Origin: Caldisericia bacterium
Lineage (GTDB): Bacteria > Caldisericota > Caldisericia > JAAYUI01
NCBI GenBank assembly: GCA_017999835.1
Contig: JAGNLA010000004.1
Location: 62,001 to 126,000, forward strand
Reading direction: 5' to 3'
DNA: 64,000 nucleotides
The notes under the pieces were generated by a model, which was not told where the DNA came from, searched no databases, and saw nothing but the letters and a program-made list of their open reading frames with translations. Position 1 is the first letter of the stretch. The number at the start of each line of letters is the position of its first letter. Both the position numbers and the translations under genes were made by a program. Of the stretch, positions 1-9,553 are shown in pieces.

Positions 1-42
1 ATGAAAAAATCGATAGAATCCTTTGCAGGAGGATTGAAATGA
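1..42 (+). CDS. Possible C-terminal end of an upstream gene (partial)
   Basis: Frame 1 is open from the window edge to a TGA at 40-42, which overlaps the next start codon as ATGA. This is the usual geometry of translationally coupled genes, so it may be the last 13 codons of an upstream gene. It is too short to identify and could be chance. Confidence 0.3.
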   Translation: MKKSIESFAGGLK

Positions 43-2600
43 AAAAATTTTTCTTGTTGCTGACTGTTATGGTGCTTGCGTTCCCGGGGTTTGTAAAAAC
101 CCAGCAAACATATGAATTCAAAACCATCGGTCACGGTCCTCTCGGTGACGATCTTGGGACACCAATGACGGTGTGTGCAATGCCCAACGGTGCTGTTGCA
201 GTCTTTGACGCCTCCACAACCTCGATTGTCTTTTTTGACAAAACCGGCAAACTGACAAAGAAAACCAGAATCAAAATCGATGCTTTCACCAGCAGCACAA
301 TTCCAGCCGACATACAGTTTGGCGGATTTGTCCAGCCAATATCGTTTGACTGTGACGACGAGGGCAACCTTTTCCTTCTGACTGCAAAGAACCTTGGCAA
401 ACTTGGGCAGGATGGCTCAACGACACCGGTCATCGATTTTTCATCACTGTCTCCAGCGTTAACCTCACCAGTTATGGTTCATCTATATAAGAATAAATTT
501 TATATCCTCGACCAAAAACTTGGTGTTGTGGTGTTTGATTCGACAGGCAAGTTCGAAAAAACAATTGGACAACAGGGTAAGGGCTCTGGAAAATTCAACA
601 ATCCTGTCAACTTCTGGGTGGGTGTCGACGGCTCAGTTGTCATCCTCGACTCCCAAAATTTTGGGAGCCAGGATGAGGTCGAGACCGCAGAAATGCTTCT
701 TATGGCCTATGACCACTCAGGAAATCTAACCAAAGAATTTGGCCCATCGGCAACTGACATGGAAGCCGAAGACTACATGCTGACAATGCCCTGGGTCGGA
801 ACAATGACACGCACTGCCATCTATCTTGTTGATATTTCCTTCAAAAACTACCAGCTCAACTGGGTCATCAAGCAGTTCAACCTTGAAGGCGACCTTGTGA
901 AAGTTTGGCCAATAATTCGCGATGACAAACTAGAGGAGCCAGCATTAATAAAAGACGTCATCATTTCAATGGACAGCGGTTCTGACGACTCTGTGTATTT
1001 TACCATGCCATTTGCAGGCAAGCTATTGAGCGAACCATCGATGTTTGTCAAAATCGGAAACAACAAATCGGATGCTGGCACGATAAAACTCCCATCATCT
1101 GCCATAACAACGCCGAACGGAAACACTTACATTCTAGACGTCTTCCCGCCAGCCATTCACCAGTATGACTCAACCGGCAAACTCATCAAAGAAAATGAGA
1201 TAAAGGACAATTTCTCAATTCTCCCGGGGCTTGACCTGTCGTTTGGAATAGACATGGCATACGCCAAAGGCGAGATCATCATCTCAACCGGTATGCGTGT
1301 TCTCAAGGTTGACGAAAAAACTCTTGAAGTTACAGGTGAAACCGACCTGTCTTCAAGTTCGATGGATTTTTCGATATTCCAGTCCCTCGCCTGGAAAGAT
1401 GGCTCTCTGGCCGCAATCGACAGCAACGGCCAGGTGTCGGTTTCTTCAGGCGGCATCCCAATAACCTTTGACGCAATGAAAGACATGGAAGCCAAAAAAC
1501 TGACAGACGTAGCTTTTGACAAGAACGGTTCTATCTTGGTACTTGACCCCACCATCAAAAAAATTGGTATGTACACTACTTCAGGTTCCTTCATGGGCAA
1601 AATCGACATCAGCCCAACGATTGAATCACCTTCATCGATTTGCTGTCTGCCAACAGGCGAAATTGCTATCATTGACGCCCTGAACTGCAACGTTAACCTC
1701 ATTGCTTCAAACGGTTCGCTGATATCAAGCTTTGGCAAGCCTGGTCCAATTTCATCTACAGCTACAGAACAGGATTACTCAGCAAACCCTGGTGAGTTCT
1801 ATATGCCTACCCATGTAACGGCAAATTCTGAAGGAATACTCACTATCGTCGACTTTGGCAACTGCAGGGTTCAGACAGCAAAGAACGCCACCCCTCCACC
1901 ACCGGAAAAAACACCGGCAAAGTTGTCTGTCAGCCACACAAAGATCGATTTTGGCAAAGTGTACTATGAAAACGAAGGAGCATCGATTCAAATCGAAATT
2001 AAAAACCTCGGCGAAACCGATATGTCTGGGCTAATAAAAACAGGCACTGGAAAGATAAAGGTTACACCAAAAATCATTACTCCTGAGACAAAAACCGTAA
2101 CAGTGACATTTGTTCCTGAAAAATCCATGGCATGGAGACCGTTTGGCGACAAACTGACCATTGAAACCAATGGCGGAAACGCGGAGATTCCGGTCACAGC
2201 AAATGTTATCGGAAAAGTTATCAAAATGACAATCGGTTCCACCAGCTTCCAGGTGACAACCGACAAACAGGAAACAGTGACCAGTCCAAGAAGCCCAGAG
2301 ATTGTCTCTGGCAAAACCTATGTTCCATTAAGAGCCACCGGAGACATCTTCAAGGCAGGCATAAACTGGGATAGCGCAACCAAAAAGGTCACTTTTACGA
2401 TGGACGGAAAAACCATTGAGCTTTGGATTGGTAAAAATACAGCATCGGTTGACGGACAGGAAGTTCCATTATCAAGCCCGCCGATCATTCTCAGCAGTTC
2501 AACATACGTGCCAATCAGGTTTGTTTCTGAACAGATGGGCGCAAACGTTGAATGGGATGGTCAGACAAAAACAGTCACAATAACCTACCCAAAACCATAA
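39..2600 (+). CDS. Secreted NHL/beta-propeller protein with Ig-like and copper-amine-oxidase-N stalk domains
   Basis: The 853-residue protein starts with a clear signal peptide (MKKFFLLLTVMVLAF, cleavage near residue 20). Residues about 25-620 hold repeated strand units of the type YDSTGKLIKE and FDKNGSILVLD, as in NHL-like propellers. Residues about 635-725 look like an ASH/Ig-type sandwich (LSVSHTKIDFGKV). The C-terminus, about 728-853, is a copper amine oxidase N-terminal-like stalk domain with the two hallmark halves (SGKTYVPLRA and SSTYVPIRFVSEQMGANVEW). AGGAGG at 27-32 fixes the start. The stalk domain lacks any amine oxidase catalytic part, so this is a structural or surface-binding domain rather than an enzyme. 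The ligand is unknown. The same stalk domain recurs in the 3351 gene and, more weakly, in the 55415-57628 gene. Confidence 0.88.
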   Translation: MKKFFLLLTVMVLAFPGFVKTQQTYEFKTIGHGPLGDDLGTPMTVCAMPNGAVAVFDASTTSIVFFDKTGKLTKKTRIKIDAFTSSTIPADIQFGGFVQPISFDCDDEGNLFLLTAKNLGKLGQDGSTTPVIDFSSLSPALTSPVMVHLYKNKFYILDQKLGVVVFDSTGKFEKTIGQQGKGSGKFNNPVNFWVGVDGSVVILDSQNFGSQDEVETAEMLLMAYDHSGNLTKEFGPSATDMEAEDYMLTMPWVGTMTRTAIYLVDISFKNYQLNWVIKQFNLEGDLVKVWPIIRDDKLEEPALIKDVIISMDSGSDDSVYFTMPFAGKLLSEPSMFVKIGNNKSDAGTIKLPSSAITTPNGNTYILDVFPPAIHQYDSTGKLIKENEIKDNFSILPGLDLSFGIDMAYAKGEIIISTGMRVLKVDEKTLEVTGETDLSSSSMDFSIFQSLAWKDGSLAAIDSNGQVSVSSGGIPITFDAMKDMEAKKLTDVAFDKNGSILVLDPTIKKIGMYTTSGSFMGKIDISPTIESPSSICCLPTGEIAIIDALNCNVNLIASNGSLISSFGKPGPISSTATEQDYSANPGEFYMPTHVTANSEGILTIVDFGNCRVQTAKNATPPPPEKTPAKLSVSHTKIDFGKVYYENEGASIQIEIKNLGETDMSGLIKTGTGKIKVTPKIITPETKTVTVTFVPEKSMAWRPFGDKLTIETNGGNAEIPVTANVIGKVIKMTIGSTSFQVTTDKQETVTSPRSPEIVSGKTYVPLRATGDIFKAGINWDSATKKVTFTMDGKTIELWIGKNTASVDGQEVPLSSPPIILSSSTYVPIRFVSEQMGANVEWDGQTKTVTITYPKP

Positions 2601-2619
2601 GTTCAATAATGATTATTTA

Positions 2620-3174
2620 TCAATGATGTGTCGGTTCGATATAGACGAAGCCGAACTTTATGAGTTTGCCTAGTATTCTTCTGGCTTCAGAGCTTTCAAG
2701 ACCCATCATGCCGACAACCTGCGCGACAGATGCTCCATCACCAATCTCTGTTAGGAAAGCCCACTCAGACGGATCAAGATCAACATTTGGGTTAACGTGA
2801 CCTTTCACAAGTTTTATCTTCGATGTTCCGGATATTGAGTGACCGATCTCGGCCAGGTCTTCATCCTGAACAAGCGTGTGATTGAGGACAATCTGTTCAT
2901 ATGATTGAGAGACAGTGTTTTCGCCTTTCCACTGTCTGTTGGTGTCAAAGCTGAACGAACCTTTGATCCACGAAAGGATGCTTGTTGCAGCATCGTCCCC
3001 GGAGATGTTGCCATACTGGGCATGGACGAGTTTGCCGTTGTCAAAGATGAGCATCCCCAGAACGTTGTCGTCTGTTGTGATGTTTAGCGATCCTGACATC
3101 TGTCCTGCAACAATAACATGCACGACATCAGCAAGATGAAATTCTTCTATGCGTCCTGATAAGGAATTGCCCAT
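2620..3174 (-). CDS. DUF4388 (PATAN-like) domain protein
   Basis: This 184-residue cytoplasmic protein has no signal peptide. The N-terminal half (SLSGRIEEFHLADVVHVI ... GSLNI ... LIFDNGKLVHAQYGN) matches the DUF4388/PATAN pattern of signalling and gliding-related regulators. The C-terminal 60 residues (SEWAFLTEIGDGASV ... LGKLIKFGFVYIE) resemble a winged-helix unit often attached to it. An ATG nine bases further upstream (3183) is possible, but neither ATG has a convincing ribosome-binding site. The putative -10 box overlaps the upstream ATG, so 3174, seven bases after that box, is preferred as a leaderless start. The gene converges on the 39-2600 gene with a 19-bp gap and diverges from the 3351 gene. 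Its partners are not visible here. Confidence 0.75.
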   Translation of the reverse strand: MGNSLSGRIEEFHLADVVHVIVAGQMSGSLNITTDDNVLGMLIFDNGKLVHAQYGNISGDDAATSILSWIKGSFSFDTNRQWKGENTVSQSYEQIVLNHTLVQDEDLAEIGHSISGTSKIKLVKGHVNPNVDLDPSEWAFLTEIGDGASVAQVVGMMGLESSEARRILGKLIKFGFVYIEPTHH

Positions 3175-3181
3175 GTTTAGC

Positions 3182-3209
3182 ATTATTGTTTTTCCAAGTT
3201 TGGTGTCAA
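3182..3209 (-). promoter_or_regulatory. Sigma70-type promoter placed on the start of the DUF4388 gene
   Basis: On the minus strand TTGACA (3204-3209), a 16-bp spacer and AATAAT (3182-3187) are followed seven bases later by ATG at 3174. Transcription would begin at or next to the start codon. The assignment rests on consensus match only. Confidence 0.5.
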
Positions 3210-3350
3210 CTATAACAATTTAAGTTTTTATCTCGTAAAATACTTTGTTGGTCTTAATTACTCATTCTTGAGGCTAGCAATACAGCAAAATGTTTAAAAG
3301 AATGTTTGAAATTGTTATATTTGTTATAAATCGATAGCATGGAGGAGTAT

Positions 3351-6300
3351 ATGAAAAAAATAGTTCAAACCATCCTTCTGGTGGCAATGCTTTCATTCAA
3401 CGCAACACCGGCTTTGATGGAAGACACAAAGGTAAATATTGTTAATCCAGGTTTCGAGTCAGATCTTAGTGGATGGACCGAAACAAAGCTTCCACCAGAC
3501 AACAAGAAAATTACTTTTGAAACTGCAGGGCAAGGCAGGTCTGGTTCATACTCAGCAAAAATAACTTCAAGTGGCAAAGGCATCGGTCTTTTGTCGCAGG
3601 AGTTCGATGCTGGCCAATGGTCAAGTGTTCACATCGAAGGATACATCAAAACTTCCATAAAAAACGGTTCCGCTTTCATTGATTGCTCCATGCTTGAAGG
3701 CAAACCGGCAAAGCCTCCATATCCAAAATGCACGCCCGAAATCGTTGGAGACAACGACTGGACGTTGGTTGAAGGCGATTTCTCATTAACCTCCCAAACC
3801 AAGAAGATCAAAATTGGCTTGACATTGATGGGCGAGGGTTGGGCAATGTTTGACGACATTTCAATTACAGCGTCAGAAGGAGAATCCTCAAGGTATGAAG
3901 AATTTTGGGTCGAAAATCCACAATCCGGGATCAAATTGTGTGTTCACCAATACAAGCCAAAAAACTTTGACCAAAACAAGAAATATCCAGCCATCATAAT
4001 GCTTCCTGGTGGCAATGGTTTTGGCACCCAGCTTGAGCAGGGTGGACTGCCAGAGAAAGTTGCCAGTCAGGTTGAAGCCATAACCATCGTATTTGACCCT
4101 GACGGACGAGGACAAACAAAAGAAGGCACAGATGACATCTCAGGCCCGATTCATCAGGCAGGGTTGAATGAAATCACAAAATACGTGTCGATGCAACCGT
4201 TTGTCGATGCCGGAAATATTGGTTATTACACAATGTCATTTGGAATTATCATGGGAGCTTGCGCAGCCGGTCGATACCCAAACGACCCACCTGTAAAGTT
4301 CATTCTCGACTGGGAAGGCCCTGACGGACATCTGTGTCCGATAAACCATGTAGGCAGATACGACATGGATTTCTGGGGTGAAAGAGAAGCATCGGAGTTT
4401 ATAAAAAACTTCCCAGGCATCTACATCCGCCTCCAAACTGAAAAAGATCATGTCCAGAAAACAAACGATCACGCGCTCAGGATGATAAACGGTGCAACGG
4501 CAAAAGAGTTTGGTGGTCAGGGAAAAGCCGTATTCACAAGGGTAAACATGAAGGACGGACAATACTCAAACCCGCCAAACACGGTTTATGCTTCAGACAA
4601 GCCGCCTGTCTGGTTCCCGGAGTCGATGGACAGGCAACTGGACGACTCGGCAATGACAGTTCTCAAAGAGCTTGTAGCCATGGAATATAAACAAACTGAC
4701 CCTCTTCCTCCCGGGACAAATGAAGGAATAGGCAAACAACCAAACAATAGGCTTGGTTTTCTAAATCCGTACGGATATCCAAAATACTCACAAGAAGCAA
4801 CTAATTCATATTTTAAAGCTCTAAAAGTAAACAATGCCAAAGAATATGCATCAAAAGTCAGGCAAGAAATGACAGGACTAAACCCAGGGGTTATGAGAAC
4901 TGATTTTTTCATGTTCGCTGGCGATCAATGGAAACAAATGCTTACAGGCATTGACCTATCAAACATCAGGCAAACAAGGATAATCGGCACACTTGATTTC
5001 AAGGAACCAGGGATTCCGGCTCAAACCGGAACAAGGGTTTCGCAGGTTGTGGAATACTTTGATGGTGATGGTGAGGGCGACAATCCTTCGGGGGTTGTCA
5101 TAAAAGATTGGCAGATTGAAAACGAAATAAACATGGGCAAGACCTTCTGGAATGGAACACCGGAGGAATATGCCACTCATCTTGAAAACTGTTACAAGGC
5201 TGCAAAACTAACTGATCCTGATTGTCGTGTGGTTTTGGCTGGGGAAGCTTGTGACAAAAAAAACGATGTTTATCCCAAGATGCTGAAAGCTCTCGATGGC
5301 AAGAAGGTTTTTGACGCTGTAGACATTCACATTTATGCAGATGATTCTGAGGTTTCTGCTGTCGAAAATGCTGCCTCAAAATTCAAAGGATACCTCAAAG
5401 ACGCTGGTTTTGACGACTCAATCCCTATGTGGATGACCGAATATGGCATAAAATCTGTAAAACACGACACAACCCTTGAGGATAGCCAGCTCAAACAAGC
5501 AGGGGCATTTGCTGCAAGAACCATTCAGGCTGCAGCACTAAACCTCGAGGGTTCATGCTACATCTCGATTGTCGATGTCTATTCCGAACCAACTCTGACA
5601 GGCACGTTCGATGTAATGGGTCTTGTTGCCTCGGGGTTATCCACCAAAGAAACATGCTGGACAAAAAGGCCTGTTTACTGGACATACGCCCGCATGAGCG
5701 AGCTGATGTTTCAGATTTTGTTTGGAAAGGTTGAAAAAAAAGAATTGTTTGGCGATGCAATCTGCTCATACAGTTTTGACAGGATTGATCAGGGTAAGCT
5801 GATCTTCATGTATGTCCAAAACCCTAAAAGCCTGCCAACAGAAACAACAGGCATATTCACTCAACCATTTGTCTATTCTCCGCTTGTTGCCAACAATGAG
5901 AGAGAAATCGCTGGAATGCATCCATGGATCATCGTCTCACCTGGAGACAGGCAAAAGGTTTCAGCCTTTTTCAAGGATATTGCAAATGGCCCAGTTGTAA
6001 TCAACGTAGGTGGTTTGCCAACCCTTGCCAGCAAGTTTGGTATAAATGCTGAACTTCCCCTGGATTGCACAGAGAGCGGCAAATGTACTCAATATGCTGA
6101 TTCTTCAGCCATCCAGGAACTTGGAACCTCCTGGATGATCGTCAAACCGACAATCTCTGAGGAGCTTGAAAAAAGTCTGTCTCAAACCGACAAGGTTGTT
6201 GAGGGCTTCAAACAAAGAATGCTCAATCCGGTCATGGATATCACAAATCTGGGCTCAGTAAACCAGGAAGATTATCTAAAACTTGCTGGCGCAATTGCCA

Positions 6301-7940
6301 AACGTTACAGTTCCACCACCACGTCGGTGACAAAATTCATCCTCAGCTCTAAAGCCGATACAACCCCAGAGGATTTTGCACAAAAGGTTGTACAGATAAG
6401 CCAGACGCTCAAACGCAACAACAAGGATTCAGAGTTGATTGTGACAGGCGAAAATGACTATGACTGGTGGGCAAAATTTTTCAAAGTTTATGGAAACGGA
6501 AATGCCATTAAAGACAAAAAACCTTTTGAAACATTCGGTTTGCCTTCATTCAGGTCGGCCTGGTCTGACAAGGACAAAAACTACAAGGCACGCCAAAAAG
6601 AGATAGAGAGCTACCTGCAGCTGCTCGCAGAAAACGGTCTGGGATCAATAAAAATAGCATCACCCTGTATCGGCACAAGATTCGATAACCCAGAGAACAT
6701 GACCATTGACGATGAAAAAAAGATGGCAGCCGAACTTGCAAGAATGTACGCTATCTCACTTGCCGGCAGATCGTCCCTTGTTGGCTGGGATGGAACGTCA
6801 GCTTCATCGAGTTTGTTTAATTCTAAGGGTGAAAAAAGACTTGCCTACTGGACACTTTCTATGATTTCTCAATCATTGTCGACAATCAGGACAGCTGGCA
6901 GAGTAAAACCAGGCGATGACGAATTTGGCTCAAAGCTTTACGACAAAACCGCCAACGGTCTTTGGATGACAAGGTTTGGCGGTGGAGCTCAGTCATGCAT
7001 CATAGGCTGGCTCGATGGCGACAAGCCACCGCAGTTTGCAACCCAGGATTATGACCTGCCGTTTTCATCATCGCTTGAGCTTGAGTATCTTATCCCGGAA
7101 AGCGTGGAAGATGGGAAACCTGTTTTTAAAAAGGTTGTAATCTCGCAAAAAGATGGCATATTCACCATTCCTTCCGACAGATTCGACCCGTTCATCATCA
7201 AACCAACGCCCGAGATGGCTGAACCATTCATTATTGCCGTCAACCCCCCGGAACTAAACATCGACCCTGGGACAAAAACATCTGTTATGCTCAAAATTCT
7301 TGGTTGCAGCGGTTCTGTTTCGCTGTCAATCCCCTCCACAAGCATGATAGCCATTCAGGCAAACGCCAGCGAGCCTGATGATAAAAACGAAATAACCCTG
7401 ACTGTTGCAGTTTCCAAAGAGGCCAAGGGCACAAAAACCACTGTTAACATAACAGCCATCTGCGATAACGGGCAACAATCCTCGACACAGCTTACTGTGA
7501 ACGTTTCAAACAAGGTATCGACAAAAATAACACTCTGGGTAGGTCAAAAGAAAGCAAAAATCGATGATCAAGACTATGAACTATCTGTGGCTCCAACGAT
7601 AATAAATGGCAAGACGCTTGTCCCTGTCAGATTCATCTCTGAGGCTTTCGGAGCCAAGGTTGAATGGGAAGCAAAAGAGCAAAGGATTGAGTTGATCTTT
7701 GGTCTGCTTGCTGACGGCAGCTACACCAAAAAAGTAACTTTGTGGGTTGGCAAGAAAACTGCTCAGTCGGATTTTGGTTCCAGCCTGCCAGCATTCAGGG
7801 AGTATACTCTCGACGTTGCCCCAACCATCATCTCCGGCACAACAATGGTTCCAATCAGGTTCATCTCAGATGTGCTTGGCGCAAAGATAACCTGGGACGA
7901 TAAGGAAAAAAGGATCGATATTGTCTGGAGTCCGATATAA
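3351..7940 (+). CDS. Very large secreted multidomain protein: CBM-like, alpha/beta hydrolase, clan-A glycoside-hydrolase-like barrel(s), two stalk domains
   Basis: This protein has about 1529 residues. GGAGGAG at 3341-3347 places the start at ATG 3351; an ATG at 3339 overlaps that site and is rejected. A signal peptide (MKKIVQTILLVAMLSFN) is followed by a jelly-roll carbohydrate-binding-like unit (VNPGFESDLSGW, about 30-175). Next is an alpha/beta-hydrolase-like unit (about 185-450; nucleophile-elbow-like TMSFG with Ser296). A TIM barrel resembling GH clan A follows (about 480-830), with candidate acid/base Glu592 in QIENEIN and nucleophile Glu697 in MWMTEYG. Residues about 950-1290 may be a second, degenerate barrel. 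The end carries two stalk domain copies (KTLVPVRFISEAFGAKVEW and TTMVPIRFISDVLGAKITW). The protein probably acts on, or anchors to, an extracellular polysaccharide. The substrate is not predictable, and the hydrolase triad was not traced completely. Confidence 0.82.
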   Translation: MKKIVQTILLVAMLSFNATPALMEDTKVNIVNPGFESDLSGWTETKLPPDNKKITFETAGQGRSGSYSAKITSSGKGIGLLSQEFDAGQWSSVHIEGYIKTSIKNGSAFIDCSMLEGKPAKPPYPKCTPEIVGDNDWTLVEGDFSLTSQTKKIKIGLTLMGEGWAMFDDISITASEGESSRYEEFWVENPQSGIKLCVHQYKPKNFDQNKKYPAIIMLPGGNGFGTQLEQGGLPEKVASQVEAITIVFDPDGRGQTKEGTDDISGPIHQAGLNEITKYVSMQPFVDAGNIGYYTMSFGIIMGACAAGRYPNDPPVKFILDWEGPDGHLCPINHVGRYDMDFWGEREASEFIKNFPGIYIRLQTEKDHVQKTNDHALRMINGATAKEFGGQGKAVFTRVNMKDGQYSNPPNTVYASDKPPVWFPESMDRQLDDSAMTVLKELVAMEYKQTDPLPPGTNEGIGKQPNNRLGFLNPYGYPKYSQEATNSYFKALKVNNAKEYASKVRQEMTGLNPGVMRTDFFMFAGDQWKQMLTGIDLSNIRQTRIIGTLDFKEPGIPAQTGTRVSQVVEYFDGDGEGDNPSGVVIKDWQIENEINMGKTFWNGTPEEYATHLENCYKAAKLTDPDCRVVLAGEACDKKNDVYPKMLKALDGKKVFDAVDIHIYADDSEVSAVENAASKFKGYLKDAGFDDSIPMWMTEYGIKSVKHDTTLEDSQLKQAGAFAARTIQAAALNLEGSCYISIVDVYSEPTLTGTFDVMGLVASGLSTKETCWTKRPVYWTYARMSELMFQILFGKVEKKELFGDAICSYSFDRIDQGKLIFMYVQNPKSLPTETTGIFTQPFVYSPLVANNEREIAGMHPWIIVSPGDRQKVSAFFKDIANGPVVINVGGLPTLASKFGINAELPLDCTESGKCTQYADSSAIQELGTSWMIVKPTISEELEKSLSQTDKVVEGFKQRMLNPVMDITNLGSVNQEDYLKLAGAIAKRYSSTTTSVTKFILSSKADTTPEDFAQKVVQISQTLKRNNKDSELIVTGENDYDWWAKFFKVYGNGNAIKDKKPFETFGLPSFRSAWSDKDKNYKARQKEIESYLQLLAENGLGSIKIASPCIGTRFDNPENMTIDDEKKMAAELARMYAISLAGRSSLVGWDGTSASSSLFNSKGEKRLAYWTLSMISQSLSTIRTAGRVKPGDDEFGSKLYDKTANGLWMTRFGGGAQSCIIGWLDGDKPPQFATQDYDLPFSSSLELEYLIPESVEDGKPVFKKVVISQKDGIFTIPSDRFDPFIIKPTPEMAEPFIIAVNPPELNIDPGTKTSVMLKILGCSGSVSLSIPSTSMIAIQANASEPDDKNEITLTVAVSKEAKGTKTTVNITAICDNGQQSSTQLTVNVSNKVSTKITLWVGQKKAKIDDQDYELSVAPTIINGKTLVPVRFISEAFGAKVEWEAKEQRIELIFGLLADGSYTKKVTLWVGKKTAQSDFGSSLPAFREYTLDVAPTIISGTTMVPIRFISDVLGAKITWDDKEKRIDIVWSPI

Positions 7941-7956
7941 TCCCGATTAACGCCGA

Positions 7957-8289
7957 TTAATCCAAAGCAATTTCTGAAATCTTATCACCCTGGATTGCCA
8001 ACAGTATGAGTTTAACCTGTTTATTTATGTTCTCGTTTTCACCAATGTAGACCAGGGCTGCATTTCTAAGCCTCTCGATCCTTTTGGCTGGCAAAGCGCT
8101 GATTGCCCCACCGAAAATTCCTGATTTTCGGAACTTGACTTCGGCAAAGATTATTTCCTGATCGTTTGTTGCAATGATGTCTATTTCTCCAGAGCGAACA
8201 CGAAAGTTCCTAGAAATTATCGTATATCCGAAACTCTTGAGGTATTCTACCGCTCTTTCCTCGCCCTCAAGACCGGTCTCTCGGTTCAT
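7957..8289 (-). CDS. yraN: YraN/UPF0102 family nuclease-like protein
   Basis: The 110-residue protein carries the family hallmarks: G..GEERAVEYLKSFGY, then RSGEIDIIATNDQEIIFAEVK and RKSG.FG. The acidic and lysine residues of the E-x-K element fit the restriction-endonuclease-like fold; the cellular role of the family is unsettled. ATG at 8289 overlaps the TGA of the NERD gene as ATGA, so the two are translationally coupled. It is the last gene of the rpsP operon, a common position for yraN next to rnhB. It converges on the 3351-7940 gene with 16 bp between stop codons, and no terminator is obvious there. Confidence 0.92.
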   Translation of the reverse strand: MNRETGLEGEERAVEYLKSFGYTIISRNFRVRSGEIDIIATNDQEIIFAEVKFRKSGIFGGAISALPAKRIERLRNAALVYIGENENINKQVKLILLAIQGDKISEIALD

Positions 8290-9011
8290 GCCTTGAGTGT
8301 ATCAAGGATGAGTTTTATCGCCTCTGGTTCAAGCGGTGTCTTGCAATCAAAATGTTCGATATGGGTTTTTAAGTCAGAGGCCAGCATAACACTGACAGAT
8401 GGTTCAGAAATTCTGAGTATTGTGTTGGGGTTTGTGAATACAACAATCGGCTCAACCCACAGATTGTTCGGATCAAAACCATTTTTCTCAAGGAGTTTGT
8501 CCAACATCTGTTTAAGTTCCCATACTGATCGTTTTATCTGTCGGGCAGGGTTGCCAATGTGACCTTTATAGAAACCACCAGCTCTTCCACGCTTGAGGTA
8601 GCCCCAGGTGTCACCCTGGCCATAAATTTCACCGTTATAGTGCTTGCTTTCGATGGCAAAAACACATCTTGGCCCAACCAAAACATGATCAATGTCGCAA
8701 TTTTTCTCTGGCAATGAAACGTTGTTTATCATAATGTACTCATCAGGCAAAACCTCGAGCATCCTCGGAAGAATGGCCTGGCCAGCATGGCCAGATTTCC
8801 AGATCGCCACCTCTCCGGATCTGTTGACAAATATCATTGCTCCAAACATAAAAAGAATCACTGCCACCATCAACAGATAGTAGTTATTTAGCGTGAAGCA
8901 GAACGCTATCGACGCCAACGAGCATATTAAAAGGAATGATGCAAAAACAATCTTGAAGGTTTCGGTAAGAATTCTCTTCCTTACATAATCTTTCTTGTTT
9001 ATCACTAACAT
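8286..9011 (-). CDS. Membrane-anchored NERD domain nuclease-like protein
   Basis: The 241-residue protein begins with two predicted transmembrane segments (about residues 18-42 and 44-65). A NERD domain follows (about 80-190) with the motif DIDHVLVGP...FAIESKHYNGEI, supplying the D, E and K expected of the restriction-endonuclease-like active site. NERD proteins are associated with nucleic-acid processing, but their substrates are poorly known. ATG at 9011 overlaps the rnhB stop by seven bases (ATGTTAG), and the stop overlaps yraN as ATGA. The gene is thus locked between two other nuclease-fold genes in the operon. Confidence 0.85.
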   Translation of the reverse strand: MLVINKKDYVRKRILTETFKIVFASFLLICSLASIAFCFTLNNYYLLMVAVILFMFGAMIFVNRSGEVAIWKSGHAGQAILPRMLEVLPDEYIMINNVSLPEKNCDIDHVLVGPRCVFAIESKHYNGEIYGQGDTWGYLKRGRAGGFYKGHIGNPARQIKRSVWELKQMLDKLLEKNGFDPNNLWVEPIVVFTNPNTILRISEPSVSVMLASDLKTHIEHFDCKTPLEPEAIKLILDTLKA

Positions 9012-9553
9012 AATCTGAAACTCCTGCGATGAATCCTGCTTGGTCCAAGCTTTCTTAGAACATCATAATGAGCCTTGGTGCCATACCCCTTGTGAATATC
9101 GAAACCATATTCCGGAATGGTTTTTCCGTATCCTTCCATTATATGATCTCTGACAACTTTGGCAACAATTGAGGCTGCCATTATCTGAACAACACTCTCA
9201 TCGCCATTGACAATTGCCTCAGTTTCCCAAGGCATTCCTTTCGGCACTTTATTGCCATCAATCAATACTTTATCAATTTTACATTTTTTTGAAAGCGAAA
9301 AAGCCGCCCTCTTCATCGCATGCAAGGTTGACTGGAGAATGTTTATCCTGTCAATTTGAATGCTGGAACCTATGGCAATCGAAGTGATTGACGATTGCAC
9401 AATCTTTTTTGCCAGTTTATCCCTTTGTAACGGTGTGAGTTTCTTCGAGTCGTTGAGCCCGTCTATGTTTCCAAGCAAGACGCAAGCGCACACTACAACC
9501 GGCCCAGCAAGCGATCCCCTGCCGGCTTCGTCAACGCCTACAACCTCACCTAT
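9005..9553 (-). CDS. rnhB: Ribonuclease HII with apparent ATA start
   Basis: RNase HII cleaves the RNA strand of RNA-DNA hybrids and excises misincorporated ribonucleotides. The frame encodes the family signature VGVDEAGRGSLAGPVV with catalytic Asp8/Glu9, then NDSKKLTPLQRDKL, LIDGNKVP, AASIVAKVVRDHIMEGY and the terminal HKGYGTKAHY. The first ATG/GTG/TTG in frame is a GTG at 9493, downstream of the DEAGRG motif, and starting there would delete two catalytic residues. Upstream in this frame there is no ATG, GTG or TTG. The best placed codon is ATA at 9553-9551, overlapping the lepB1 stop as ATAG and giving a normal 182-residue protein (M-G-E-V-V-G-V-D-E). GGTGG lies upstream at 9557-9561. Identity is near certain; the start is inferred. 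Confidence 0.85.
   Translation of the reverse strand: MGEVVGVDEAGRGSLAGPVVVCACVLLGNIDGLNDSKKLTPLQRDKLAKKIVQSSITSIAIGSSIQIDRINILQSTLHAMKRAAFSLSKKCKIDKVLIDGNKVPKGMPWETEAIVNGDESVVQIMAASIVAKVVRDHIMEGYGKTIPEYGFDIHKGYGTKAHYDVLRKLGPSRIHRRSFRLC

Noticed and set aside
1157-1738. 193-codon minus-strand frame inside the 39-2600 gene
   Set aside because: It is a shadow of the coding strand with no ribosome-binding site and no recognisable protein features.
39-2600. Copper amine oxidase enzyme
   Set aside because: Only the N-terminal stalk-type domain is present; the catalytic quinone-forming domain is absent.
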